Assembly: GCF_016805305.1 (NCBI RefSeq)
Contig: NZ_JAERQN010000015.1
Location: forward strand, 1 to 64,000
Source of the DNA: Falsiroseomonas ponticola
GTDB lineage: Bacteria > Pseudomonadota > Alphaproteobacteria > Acetobacterales > Acetobacteraceae
Direction: 5' to 3'
DNA: 64,000 nucleotides
In this document: one piece after another, positions 32,130-40,226 of the stretch
Numbering within the stretch: position 1 is the stretch's first letter
Layout of the letters: each line of letters starts with the position of its first letter
The notes under the pieces: generated by a model
The model's database searches: none
Told to the model about the DNA's origin: nothing
What the model saw: only the letters and a program-made list of their open reading frames with translations
Position numbers and translations under genes: made by a program

Positions 32130-33323
32130 TCAATCCGCCCGGGCCCCCGCCGCGACCCAGGCGAGCAGCTTCTGCCGTTCCTCCCGCGTCATCTCCGTCA
32201 TGTTGCCGGGGGGCATCGCCTCCGTCGCCACCTGCTGGCGCATGGCCTGGGCCCAGCGGCGGATCTGCGCGGGGTCGTCGAAGCGCACGCCCTTGGGCGC
32301 GGCGGCAATGCCTTCGAAGCTCGGCCGGGCCGCGTGGCAGGCGGCGCAATGGGAAGCGGTGATGGCCTGCACCTCCGCGAAGCTCGGCACATCCACCCCC
32401 GCGATGTCGGGGCCCCGCTTCGGCATCAGCATGATCGCCAGCACCACCACCACGGCGGTGGCCATGGCGGGCAGCATCACCTGGTTCCTGCCGACCTGGC
32501 GCAGCACGAAGTACTGGCGCACCAGCGCGCCGGCCAGCGTGACGGCCAGCAGCACCACCCAGTTCCACTGGCTGCCCCAGGTCATGGGGTAATGCGGGCT
32601 GATCATCAGGAACAGCACGGGCAGGGTCAGGTAGGTGTTGTGGACGCTGCGCTGCTTACCCCAGCGGCCGTATTTCGGATCCGGCTCCTGCCCCGCCTGC
32701 ATGGCGGCCACCATCTTCCGCTGGCCGGGGATGATCACCATGGCGACATTCGCCACCATGATCGTGCCCGTCATGGCGCCGATCTGCAGGAAGGCGCCGC
32801 GGCCGCTGAAGACGTGGCAGGCGACGAAGGCCGCCACCACCAGCAGCGCCACGCCGAAGATGGAGAGGTTGCGCTCATTCTCCCCGAACTTCGACTTGCA
32901 GACGAGGTCATAGACCACCCAGCCGCCCACCAGCATGGCGGCGGAGATCGCGACCGCGACGCCGGGCGAGAGGTCCATCACCGCGGGATCGATGAGGTAG
33001 GTGCTGGCCTGGCCCCAGTAGATCAGGATGAACAGGCTGAAGCCGCTGATCCAGGTCCAGTAGGCTTCCCACTTGAACCAGTGCAGCTTCTCCGGCAGCT
33101 GCGCCGGGGCGTTCACGTACTTCTCCTTCCGGTAGAAGCCGCCCCCATGGATCGCCCATTGCTCCCCCTTCACGCGGGGGTTGCCATCCCGCGGCGGGTC
33201 CAGCTGGTTGTCGAGCCCGATGAAGTAGAAGCTGGTGCCGATCCAGGCGATGCCGGTGATGAGGTGCAGCCACCGGATCAGCAGGTTGGCCCAGTCGGCG
33301 AGGTAGGCGAGGTCCATCGGCAT
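32130..33323 (-). CDS. puuD: Urate hydroxylase PuuD, membrane protein with cytochrome c domain
   Basis: This 397-residue protein has about eight membrane segments (WLHLITGIAWIGTSFYFIGLD at the start; a conserved GGGFYRKEKYVNAPAQLPEKLHWFKWEAYWTW loop) and a C-terminal cytochrome c domain with CAACH at 326-330. This is the PuuD urate oxidase, which hydroxylates urate to 5-hydroxyisourate and passes electrons to the respiratory chain instead of oxygen. The start at 33323 places the first membrane helix at residue 10. It is followed by uraH. Confidence 0.93.
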   Translation of the reverse strand: MPMDLAYLADWANLLIRWLHLITGIAWIGTSFYFIGLDNQLDPPRDGNPRVKGEQWAIHGGGFYRKEKYVNAPAQLPEKLHWFKWEAYWTWISGFSLFILIYWGQASTYLIDPAVMDLSPGVAVAISAAMLVGGWVVYDLVCKSKFGENERNLSIFGVALLVVAAFVACHVFSGRGAFLQIGAMTGTIMVANVAMVIIPGQRKMVAAMQAGQEPDPKYGRWGKQRSVHNTYLTLPVLFLMISPHYPMTWGSQWNWVVLLAVTLAGALVRQYFVLRQVGRNQVMLPAMATAVVVVLAIMLMPKRGPDIAGVDVPSFAEVQAITASHCAACHAARPSFEGIAAAPKGVRFDDPAQIRRWAQAMRQQVATEAMPPGNMTEMTREERQKLLAWVAAGARAD

Positions 33324-33433
33324 CCCTGGGGCGCTTCGCGGCGCCGTTTTGCCCCCGGCGCGGGTCAGCGCCGTTTTGCGCTGCAACAATCGCGAAACCC
33401 GCCCCCAGGGGCAAGGGGCTTCCCGCCGCCGGG

Positions 33434-34141
33434 TCAGCGCACCTCGTGCCAGGGCTCCGGCCGCTCGCCCCGCCGGAACAGGATCATGCTGTCGAAGAAG
33501 CTGACGCTCTCCGTCGTCCGGCAGAGTTCCGTCACCGGGTCGCCCGGCCCCCGGTCCGCGGGCGGGATGCCGAGGCGGTCCATGGACCCCACGCGCCCCG
33601 TCCATTCCTGCAGCCGCTGGCAGACGCCGAAGGCGACGTCGTAGATCGACCGCCCCTGCGGGTCATCCGCGAAGGGCCCGCCCCAGAAGGCGGTGTGCGT
33701 GTCCTCGATCAGGTAGGCCCCGGGCAGGCGCATGGCGGGGTAGAGCACGTCGAAGGTCGTGATCTGCTGGCGCGCGGTGTGGCCGCCATCGTCCAGCACG
33801 ATGTCGGGCGGCCCCATCTCCGCCAGCGCGGCGCGCAGGAAGGCGGGGTCCGCCTGGTCGCCGACGAAGACCCTGGCGCCGGGCAGGCCATGGGCCTCCG
33901 TCGCCGGGTCGATGTCCATGCCGAAGATGCGCGCCTGCGGGCCCAGATAGTCCTGCCACATGCGAAGGCTGCCGCCCCGCTGCACGCCGATCTCCAGCAT
34001 CGTCACCGGCTTGCCCACGAAGCGGGCGAAGGCCTGGTGATAGACCTCGAAGTAATGGTGCCATTTGTGGATGGGCGGCTGGTCCTGCCGCCCCTGCAGG
34101 AAGCGCCGGTAGAGGGGGTTGTCGGGCGGGCTGTGGTGCAT
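33434..34141 (-). CDS. Class I SAM-dependent methyltransferase (CmcI-like)
   Basis: This 235-residue protein starts with NPLYRRFLQGRQDQPPIHKW and has the SAM-binding motif VTMLEIGVQRGGSLRMWQDYLG, IFGMDIDP, IVLDDGGHTARQQ and YLIEDTHTAFWGG. These match the cephalosporin hydroxylase (CmcI) and rhamnosyl/macrocin O-methyltransferase group, which methylate sugars or small secondary metabolites. It has no partner genes here; a cell-surface glycan or lipid is a possible target. Monocistronic, between puuD and a secreted protein gene on the other strand. Confidence 0.82.
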   Translation of the reverse strand: MHHSPPDNPLYRRFLQGRQDQPPIHKWHHYFEVYHQAFARFVGKPVTMLEIGVQRGGSLRMWQDYLGPQARIFGMDIDPATEAHGLPGARVFVGDQADPAFLRAALAEMGPPDIVLDDGGHTARQQITTFDVLYPAMRLPGAYLIEDTHTAFWGGPFADDPQGRSIYDVAFGVCQRLQEWTGRVGSMDRLGIPPADRGPGDPVTELCRTTESVSFFDSMILFRRGERPEPWHEVR

Positions 34142-34303
34142 CCTGCGGGGCCTCTCGGCCGGCCTTCATGCCGGGCTTCCCCGCCGGCATAGCGGCGGGG
34201 GCGCCAACAAGCGGTTAACCTCACCTTCCCGTGCCGGCCATCCTGCCCCTTCGTCACGCGGCCGGGCTGCGGTAGGCTGCCCCGCCCATAGCAGGAGGCC
34301 GTG

Positions 34304-36085
34304 ATGCGCCGTCGCCTCGTCATCCTCGCCGTCGCCGGCGCCATCGCCCTTCCGGTGGCCGGTGCCCTTGCCCAGGCGGAGGCGGAGCGCCGCGTGGATG
34401 CGGCGATCGAGCGGCTGCGCGCCGCGCTCGGCCCCGAGGCCCGCATCACCTGGGGGCTGCGTCAGGTCGATCCCGTCTCCGGCCGCACGCGGCTGGGCGA
34501 TGTCGTCGTGGTCAGCACCGGCCGCCGCGTCACGATCGCGGAGGTGCTGCTGGCCGATGTCTCCGAAGCCCGGCTGGGCCGCGCGGAATTCCGCGCCGTG
34601 CTGATGACCGAGGGCAAGGGTGAGCGGACGGAGCTGGCCCGCCTGGTGCTGGGCGGCGTGCCCATCCCCGCCGCCGGCCAGGGCATCGACCCCGCGCAGC
34701 TGGAGATCGGGCTGCTGGAGGCGGAGGCGCTCTCCATCCAGAGCGTGGAGGGCACCATCCGCCTCGGCCGCCTGGCGGCGGAGGGCTATGCGCCGGGCGT
34801 GCTGGGCCAGGCGGTGGCGGAGGGGCTGGAATACCGCGGCGGCGGCAGCAATGCCGGCAACAACGCCCGCATCGGGCGCCTGGCGCTGGCCGGCGTCACC
34901 ATGCCGGTGCCGGGCCAGGACATCGACATCAAGGATGTCACGCTGCGCAGCGCCAGCCTGGAAGGCGCCTCGCTGGTCGATGCGAGCCGGAAGGTGGACG
35001 TCTCGCTGGGCCGGCTGGCGCTGCGGGACTGGGTGCCGGGGCGGCTGACGGACCTGGCGGTGGAGGCCGTCTCGGTCGGCACCGAATTCGGCGCGATGGG
35101 GCCGGGCGTCTTCCGGCTCGGCCGCTTCGTCATGCAGGGGATCGATGGCGCGGGCCTCGCCACCGCCTGGTCCACCAATGTCCAGCCGGCCGACCCGGTG
35201 CCGGGCGTGCCGCAGCTCTTCCTGGCGGAGGGCCTGGCGGCGGAGGCGAATGGCGCGCCGCTGTTCAGCCTCGGCCGTTTCCAGGCCGATGGCAGCATGG
35301 CGGCGGATGGGGTGCTCGGCGGGTCCCTGGTGCTGGACGGGCTGCGCGTGCTGCTGCCGCGCGGCAGCGTGCCCCCGCTGGAGCAGATGGGCTACAGCGA
35401 GATCGCCGGCGGGCTGGAGATGCGCGGCACCTACCGCCGCGCCGGCGGGCGCTTCACGCTGGAGCCCTGGCGGACCAGCTGGCAGGACGCGGCGACGCTG
35501 ACGCTGGGCGGCCGCTTCCTCGACATGCCGGCGGCGGAGCCGGGCGCGCCGATCGATTCCGATGCGCAGGCCGCGGCGCTGATGGCCGGGCGGCTGGAAC
35601 GGCTGACCCTGTCCTGGCGGGACCAGGGGCTGCTCGGCCGCGCCATCGCCTGGCAGGCGCGCCAGCAGCGCGTGCCGGAAGCGCGGGTGCGGGAGCAATG
35701 GGCGCAGATGGTGATGGCGATGCCCCTGCCGGGGGATGCGCCCCCCGCCCGCGGCCGCGCCGCGCCCCCGGCCACGGCGGGCAAGGGCGCCACCGCCCCC
35801 GCGCCTTCCGCCGGCGGCAAGGCGGGGCCGGCGCCCCAGGCCACCGGACCCGCCACCGGACCCGCCACCGGTCCCGCCACCGGTCCCGCCACTGGGCCAT
35901 CCACTGGGCCCGACCCGCTGCCCGCGATCCGGGAAGCGCTGGCCCAGTTCATCCGCCAGCCGCGGGAGATCGAGTTCACGCTCCAGCCGCCCCAGCCCAT
36001 CGCCTTCGGGGAGATGGCGGGCCTGGCCGGCCTTGGCGCGTCGGAGACGGCACGGCGGCTCGGCGTCTCGGTGCGGCTGCCCTAG
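34304..36085 (+). CDS. Secreted hypothetical protein with ATGP tandem repeat
   Basis: This 593-residue protein has a signal peptide (RRRLVILAVAGAIALPVAGALAQ, cut after ALAQ). The body (about 25-480) shows repeated strand-like modules such as RLALAGVTMPVPGQDIDIKD, LGRLALRDWVPGRLTDLAVEAV and LGRFVMQGIDGAG, like stacked AsmA/intermembrane-transport type beta modules. Then comes a low-complexity linker with six ATGP/STGP units (35840-35911), and a C-terminal segment (REIEFTLQPPQPIAFGEMAGL). I do not recognise the family with certainty. A GTG at 34301 is three bases upstream, but AGGAGG spacing favours the ATG at 34304. Confidence 0.7.
   Translation: MRRRLVILAVAGAIALPVAGALAQAEAERRVDAAIERLRAALGPEARITWGLRQVDPVSGRTRLGDVVVVSTGRRVTIAEVLLADVSEARLGRAEFRAVLMTEGKGERTELARLVLGGVPIPAAGQGIDPAQLEIGLLEAEALSIQSVEGTIRLGRLAAEGYAPGVLGQAVAEGLEYRGGGSNAGNNARIGRLALAGVTMPVPGQDIDIKDVTLRSASLEGASLVDASRKVDVSLGRLALRDWVPGRLTDLAVEAVSVGTEFGAMGPGVFRLGRFVMQGIDGAGLATAWSTNVQPADPVPGVPQLFLAEGLAAEANGAPLFSLGRFQADGSMAADGVLGGSLVLDGLRVLLPRGSVPPLEQMGYSEIAGGLEMRGTYRRAGGRFTLEPWRTSWQDAATLTLGGRFLDMPAAEPGAPIDSDAQAAALMAGRLERLTLSWRDQGLLGRAIAWQARQQRVPEARVREQWAQMVMAMPLPGDAPPARGRAAPPATAGKGATAPAPSAGGKAGPAPQATGPATGPATGPATGPATGPSTGPDPLPAIREALAQFIRQPREIEFTLQPPQPIAFGEMAGLAGLGASETARRLGVSVRLP
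35840..35911 (+). repeat. 12-bp tandem repeat, six units, coding for ATGP
   Basis: Six 12-bp units (consensus GCCACCGGACCC, with changes at a few positions) encode five ATGP and one STGP. Units 1-2 and 3-4 are identical pairs and units 5-6 are diverged, which fits replication slippage. The unit preserves the reading frame, so copy number could change linker length without frameshift. Confidence 0.9.
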
Positions 36086-36198
36086 CGGCGGCGGCTAAGG
36101 GGGGGGATGGCGGGCCGGGCCCGGCCACCCCACCCCGTTGATTTTCCGCCCTTCCCCCGTCAAAAGCGCCGCAGCCGGGCACAGGGAAGACACGCCGC

Positions 36199-37497
36199 AT
36201 GACCGCATCGCACGCCACCACGGTCACGCCCGCGCCCAACCTCGTCGCCGCCGTCTCCGAATCCCGGCAATGGGACCGCATCGCGCAGATGGCGCGGCTC
36301 GGCGGCTTCACCGATGCCGATGGCCATCACGGCGTGAACCGCGCCGCGCTGACGAAGCTGGACCGGGAGGCGCGGCGCCTGCTGCTCTCCTGGGCGGTGC
36401 CGCTCGGCCTCAAGCCCTCGGTCGATGTGCTGGGCAACCTCTTCCTGCGGCATGAGGGGACGGAGCCCGGCGCCGCCGCCGTGATGGCCGGCAGCCACAT
36501 GGACAGCCAGCCCAATGGCGGGCGCTTCGACGGCATCTGGGGCGTGCTGGCGGCGCTGGAGGCGGTGCAGGCCATCCGGGAGGCCGGCGTCGCCACGAAG
36601 CGCCCGATCGAGATCGTCGCCTGGACCAATGAGGAAGGCGGCCGCTTCGCGCCGGGCTGCATGGGCAGCATGGCCTGGTCCGGCCACCGCCCGCCCGATA
36701 CCTGGAACGACACGGCGGATGGGGAGGGGCTGCGCTTCGGCGACGAACTCGCGGCGCTGCTGGCCGCGGAGGCCGATATCCCGCGCCGCGGCCTCGGCAT
36801 CGTCGAGGGCCCCCGCCCCTTCGCCTATGTCGAGCCGCATATCGAGCAGGGCCCGCTGCTGGAGGCCGAGGGGCTCGATATCGGCGTCGTCACCGGCATC
36901 CAGGGCAGCCGCTGGTTCCTGGTGGAGATCGAGGGCAAGACGGACCATGCCGGCACGGCGCCGCTCTCGCTCCGCCGCGACGCGGTGCAGGACATGGTGC
37001 GCGCCATCAACGCGCTGAACGCGCTGATGGCGGACCCGACCGACGTGCTGCGCTTCACCGTGGGGCGGATCGAGGTCGGCCCCAATTCCAGCAACACGGT
37101 GGCGGACCGCGCCCGCTTCACCATCGATTTCCGCCACCCGGACCCGGCCGTGCTGCTGCCGAAGGGCGATGCGATCGAGGCGACGGTGAAGGGCGCGCTG
37201 ACCAGCTGCCGCGCCACGGTGACGGAACGCTTCCACGCCCTGCCCGCCCGCTTCGACGCCATGGTGCAGGACCTGATCGAAGGCGCCGCCGCGGCGCAGG
37301 GGCTGAGGAGCCGCCGCATGCCCTCCGGCGCCTTCCACGATGCGCAGTTCCTGGTGCCGGTCTGCCCGACGGGGATGATCTTCATCCCCTCCCGCGGCGG
37401 CGTCAGCCACCATCCGGCGGAATACAGCACGCCCGGCCAGGTCGCGAATGGCGCGCGGGTGCTGGCGCAGGTGCTGGCGGAACTGGCGAACCGGTGA
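36199..37497 (+). CDS. M20-family amidohydrolase (allantoate amidohydrolase / N-carbamoylase type)
   Basis: This 432-residue protein of the hydantoinase/carbamoylase M20 group has GSHMDSQPNGGRFDGIWGVLAALE (metal-binding His/Asp), the catalytic EEGGRFAPGCMGS, HIEQGPLLEAEG, TDHAGTAPLSLRRD (dimer-domain His) and the C-terminal HDAQFLVPVCPTGMIFIPSRGGVSHHPAEY. Members include allantoate amidohydrolase, ureidoglycolate hydrolase and N-carbamoyl-L-amino-acid hydrolase; these cannot be told apart by eye. Given the urate genes in the window, allantoate use is plausible. The ATG at 36199 is preceded by a GGGAAGA-type site. Confidence 0.83.
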   Translation: MTASHATTVTPAPNLVAAVSESRQWDRIAQMARLGGFTDADGHHGVNRAALTKLDREARRLLLSWAVPLGLKPSVDVLGNLFLRHEGTEPGAAAVMAGSHMDSQPNGGRFDGIWGVLAALEAVQAIREAGVATKRPIEIVAWTNEEGGRFAPGCMGSMAWSGHRPPDTWNDTADGEGLRFGDELAALLAAEADIPRRGLGIVEGPRPFAYVEPHIEQGPLLEAEGLDIGVVTGIQGSRWFLVEIEGKTDHAGTAPLSLRRDAVQDMVRAINALNALMADPTDVLRFTVGRIEVGPNSSNTVADRARFTIDFRHPDPAVLLPKGDAIEATVKGALTSCRATVTERFHALPARFDAMVQDLIEGAAAAQGLRSRRMPSGAFHDAQFLVPVCPTGMIFIPSRGGVSHHPAEYSTPGQVANGARVLAQVLAELANR

Positions 37498-37547
37498 CGA
37501 TCCGGCCGCGCAAGCGATGCTCCGCCTAAGTTGAGTCGCGGCGGCGG

Positions 37548-37582
37548 CGGCCGGGCGTTAAGGCTCCCGTAAGGCCCGGCCG
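37548..37582. other. 9-bp inverted repeat upstream of the HWE kinase
   Basis: CGGCCGGGC (37548-37556) pairs with GCCCGGCCG (37574-37582) over a 17-nt loop, 51 bp past the M20 stop and 40 bp before the kinase ATG. It could terminate the M20 transcript or sit in the kinase leader. Confidence 0.3.
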
Positions 37583-37621
37583 GGACCCGGACGGTGCCGC
37601 TCGCAGCCGAAAGTCACGTGC

Positions 37622-39085
37622 ATGGGCGTTGAGGATAGGGGCACGGCCCGCCCTGGCACCGGCGCGCCGGGGCCCTGGCCGCCCGGCCCGGCCGCCCCCG
37701 CCACCGGCGCGCTGGAGACGATCCTGCGGCTGATGCGGCACTCCCGCCAGCCGATGTTCGTGGCCTGGGGACCCTCGCTGTCCTTCTTCTACAACGATGC
37801 CTACGCGCCGATCCTGGGCGGGCGCCACCCGGACGCCTATGGCCGCCCCTTCCAGCACGTCTGGCCGGAGATCTGGGACGCCATCCTGCCGCTGATCCGC
37901 CAGGCGCTGGCGGGCCAGGCGACCTGGAGCGAGAACCTCCACCTGGTGATGGAACGGCACGGCTACCGGGAGGACACCTGGTGGACCTTCTCCTACAGCC
38001 CCGCGCATGACGAGGCCGGCGCGGTGGCCGGCATGTTCTGCTCCTGCATGGAAACCACCGGCCAGGTGCTGGCGGAACGCCGTCTGCGGGAGAATGAGGG
38101 CCGCTTCCGCGCGCTGCTGGACGCCGCCCCCGCCATGATGTGGGTGACGGACCGCACCGGCTTCTGCACCCATCTCAGCCGCAGCTGGTACGACTTCACC
38201 GGGCAGACGCCGGCCACCGCGCTCGGCACCGGGTGGCTGGATGCCGTGCATCCGGAGGATCGCGGCCCGGCCCGCGCGCGCTTCCTGCAAGGGGTGCGGG
38301 ACCGCGCGCCCTTCCGGCTGGACTACCGGCTGCAGCGCGCCGACGGCGCCTGGCGCTGGACGATCGACGCGGCGGAACCGCGGCTGGTCGGCGGGGGCGA
38401 GTATCTCGGCCATGTGGGCTCCGTCCTCGACATCACGGAGCGGCGGGAGACCGAGGAACGCCAGGCGCTGCTGGCGCGGGAAGTGGACCACCGCGCCAAG
38501 AACGTGCTGGCGGTGGTGCAGGCCGTGCTGCGCCTGACCCGGGCGCCGGACATGCCGAGCTTCGCCCGCGCGGTGGAAGGCCGCGTCGCCGCGCTGGCCC
38601 GCGCGCAGACGCTGCTGGCCAAGGACCGCTGGGCGGGCGCCGACCTGCGCAGCATGGTGGCCGGGGAGCTGGCGCCCTTCCTGGTGGAGCATGGCCAGCG
38701 CGACAGCCGCGCCACGCTGCGCGGCCCCGCCGTGGTGCTGCCCGCCGCCACGGCGCAGCCGCTGACCATGCTGATCCACGAACTCGCCACCAACGCCATG
38801 AAGCATGGCGCGCTGTCGGTGGAGAGCGGGCGGCTGCTGGTGGCCTGGCGGGTGGAGCGGGAGGCGCTGCACCTGGACTGGGTGGAGACGGGCGGGCCAG
38901 CCATCATCGCGCCGCCGCTGCGCACCGGCTTCGGCACGCGGGTGCTGGATGGCACCGCGCGCGGCCAGCTGGGCGGCACCATCGCGCTGGAATGGCGCGC
39001 CACGGGGCTGGCCTGCCGCCTGACCATGCCGCTGGACCGCGCCCCGGGCGGGGAGGAGGAGACGGTGCCCGGCCTGGCGGGCTGA
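37622..39085 (+). CDS. PAS-domain HWE-family histidine kinase
   Basis: This 487-residue protein has an N-terminal GAF/PAS-like segment (about 30-150: MFVAWGPSLSFFYNDAYAPILG), a PAS domain with PAC (about 160-280: GRFRALLDAAPAMMWVTDRTG) and the HWE kinase core. The core carries the phospho-acceptor AREVDHRAKNVLAVVQAV (His290) and the N-box LIHELATNAMKHGAL. HWE kinases are common in alphaproteobacteria and often feed the general stress response or light responses. No membrane segment is visible, so it is probably cytosolic. No response regulator gene is adjacent, so this is an orphan kinase. Confidence 0.9.
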   Translation: MGVEDRGTARPGTGAPGPWPPGPAAPATGALETILRLMRHSRQPMFVAWGPSLSFFYNDAYAPILGGRHPDAYGRPFQHVWPEIWDAILPLIRQALAGQATWSENLHLVMERHGYREDTWWTFSYSPAHDEAGAVAGMFCSCMETTGQVLAERRLRENEGRFRALLDAAPAMMWVTDRTGFCTHLSRSWYDFTGQTPATALGTGWLDAVHPEDRGPARARFLQGVRDRAPFRLDYRLQRADGAWRWTIDAAEPRLVGGGEYLGHVGSVLDITERRETEERQALLAREVDHRAKNVLAVVQAVLRLTRAPDMPSFARAVEGRVAALARAQTLLAKDRWAGADLRSMVAGELAPFLVEHGQRDSRATLRGPAVVLPAATAQPLTMLIHELATNAMKHGALSVESGRLLVAWRVEREALHLDWVETGGPAIIAPPLRTGFGTRVLDGTARGQLGGTIALEWRATGLACRLTMPLDRAPGGEEETVPGLAG

Positions 39086-39088
39086 GCC

Positions 39089-39697
39089 TCAGGCCGGCAG
39101 CCCCTCCGCCCGCAGCGCCGCGCGCAGCGCCCCGGCATCACGGAAATGATGCGCCCGCATGCCGACGGCGCGCGCGCCAACCACGTTCTTCTCGCTGTCA
39201 TCGATGAAGAGGCAATCCGAGGCGGCCAGGCCGTTGCGGTCCAGCAGGCGGCGATAGATGGCGGGGTCGGGCTTCAGCAGCCCCTCCTCCGCCGAGACCA
39301 CCACATCGATGAAGCGGGCCAGGAAGGGGAAGCGGGCCTGCGCCTCCGCGAATTTCTCGCTGGAGAAGTTGGTGATGGCGTAGAGCGGCACGCCCGCCTC
39401 CCGCAGCCCCTCCAGGATCGCGACCGTGCCGGGGACCTCGCCCGGCACCATCTCATGCCACCGGTCGCTATAGGCGGCGATCAGGGCGGCCTGGTCGGGG
39501 AACAGCGCGGTGCGCTCGGCCACCGCCTCCGCCCAGCGGCGGCCGCGATCCTGTTCCAGGTTCCATTCCATGGTGCAGACGCGGCCGAGGAAATCCGCCC
39601 GCGCCGCCGCATCCGGGATCAGCTTGCGGTACAGGTGCTCCGGGTCCCATTCGATCAGCACATTGCCGACATCGAAGACCACCACGGACGCCGCCAT
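39089..39697 (-). CDS. HAD-family phosphatase (HAD-IA)
   Basis: This 202-residue protein has motif I VVFDVGNVLIEWDP (nucleophile Asp), motif II TNFSS, the motif III lysine in LLKPDPAIY and motif IV CLFIDDSEKNVVGA, all in order. The VGNVLIEWDPEHLYRKL start is typical of the YihX-like group, which dephosphorylates sugar phosphates such as glucose 1-phosphate. The start at 39697 follows from motif I. It is convergent with the HWE kinase (three bases between stops). Confidence 0.9.
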   Translation of the reverse strand: MAASVVVFDVGNVLIEWDPEHLYRKLIPDAAARADFLGRVCTMEWNLEQDRGRRWAEAVAERTALFPDQAALIAAYSDRWHEMVPGEVPGTVAILEGLREAGVPLYAITNFSSEKFAEAQARFPFLARFIDVVVSAEEGLLKPDPAIYRRLLDRNGLAASDCLFIDDSEKNVVGARAVGMRAHHFRDAGALRAALRAEGLPA

Positions 39698-39710
39698 CCC
39701 GATTCTCCCG

Positions 39711-39983
39711 CTATGCCGGGGGGATGGTAGTCCCGAAGGGCTCCTCCACCCCAGCCCGGGCCAGGTCGGCCGCCAGGCGGCCGGCCGGGTCGTCCCCGCG
39801 CCGCACCGCCTCCGCCGCCGACAGCGCGTAGAGCAGCAGGGCCGGGCCCGCGAGCCCGATGCGCAGCCCGACCTTCCCGGCCCGCGCCAGCGCATCCCGC
39901 GCGCGCGGGTCGTCCCCCGCCATCTCGGCCAATGCCTCCAGCCCATCCCCCGCCAGGGGAACCGGGCGCCGAGCCTCAACCAC
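39711..39983 (-). CDS. Small hypothetical protein upstream of the HAD gene
   Basis: This 90-residue ORF starts at a GTG (39983) and ends 13 bp before the HAD phosphatase start, on the same strand. The sequence LARAGKVGLRIGLAGPALLL contains one hydrophobic helix, and the rest is acidic/alanine-rich. It reads like a protein, but in GC-rich DNA a chance ORF of this length is common. Confidence 0.4.
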   Translation of the reverse strand: MVEARRPVPLAGDGLEALAEMAGDDPRARDALARAGKVGLRIGLAGPALLLYALSAAEAVRRGDDPAGRLAADLARAGVEEPFGTTIPPA

Positions 39984-40226
39984 GCCGCGACGCGGCCATC
40001 ACACCACTCCTCCTGCCACGCGCGCCCGCGCGGGGCCGCATGAACGATCCTTCACCCTGACGGCACCCATAGCCGCCGGACTCGAAAGGGCCGAGTGACA
40101 TAAGGTTACAGCATTTTCACGTTCCCGGCATCCCCCCCGAACCGGCCCGGCGGGCAACCCTTGCCCCGGCGGGCCATCGGGGGCAGAGAGGCGCCCCCTT
40201 CATCCTCCCCGGATGCCCCGCACGCC
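39984..40226. other. Divergent promoter region of serA
   Basis: This is a 243-bp gap before serA. A locally AT-richer stretch (GTGACATAAGGTTACAGCATTTTCACG near 40096-40122) may hold the promoter. A GC-rich inverted segment follows near 40145-40195. I see no riboswitch consensus that I can name. Confidence 0.3.

Noticed and set aside
39984..40226. A riboswitch ahead of serA
   Set aside because: There are GC-rich inverted segments, but no conserved riboswitch core that I can name could be matched by eye.
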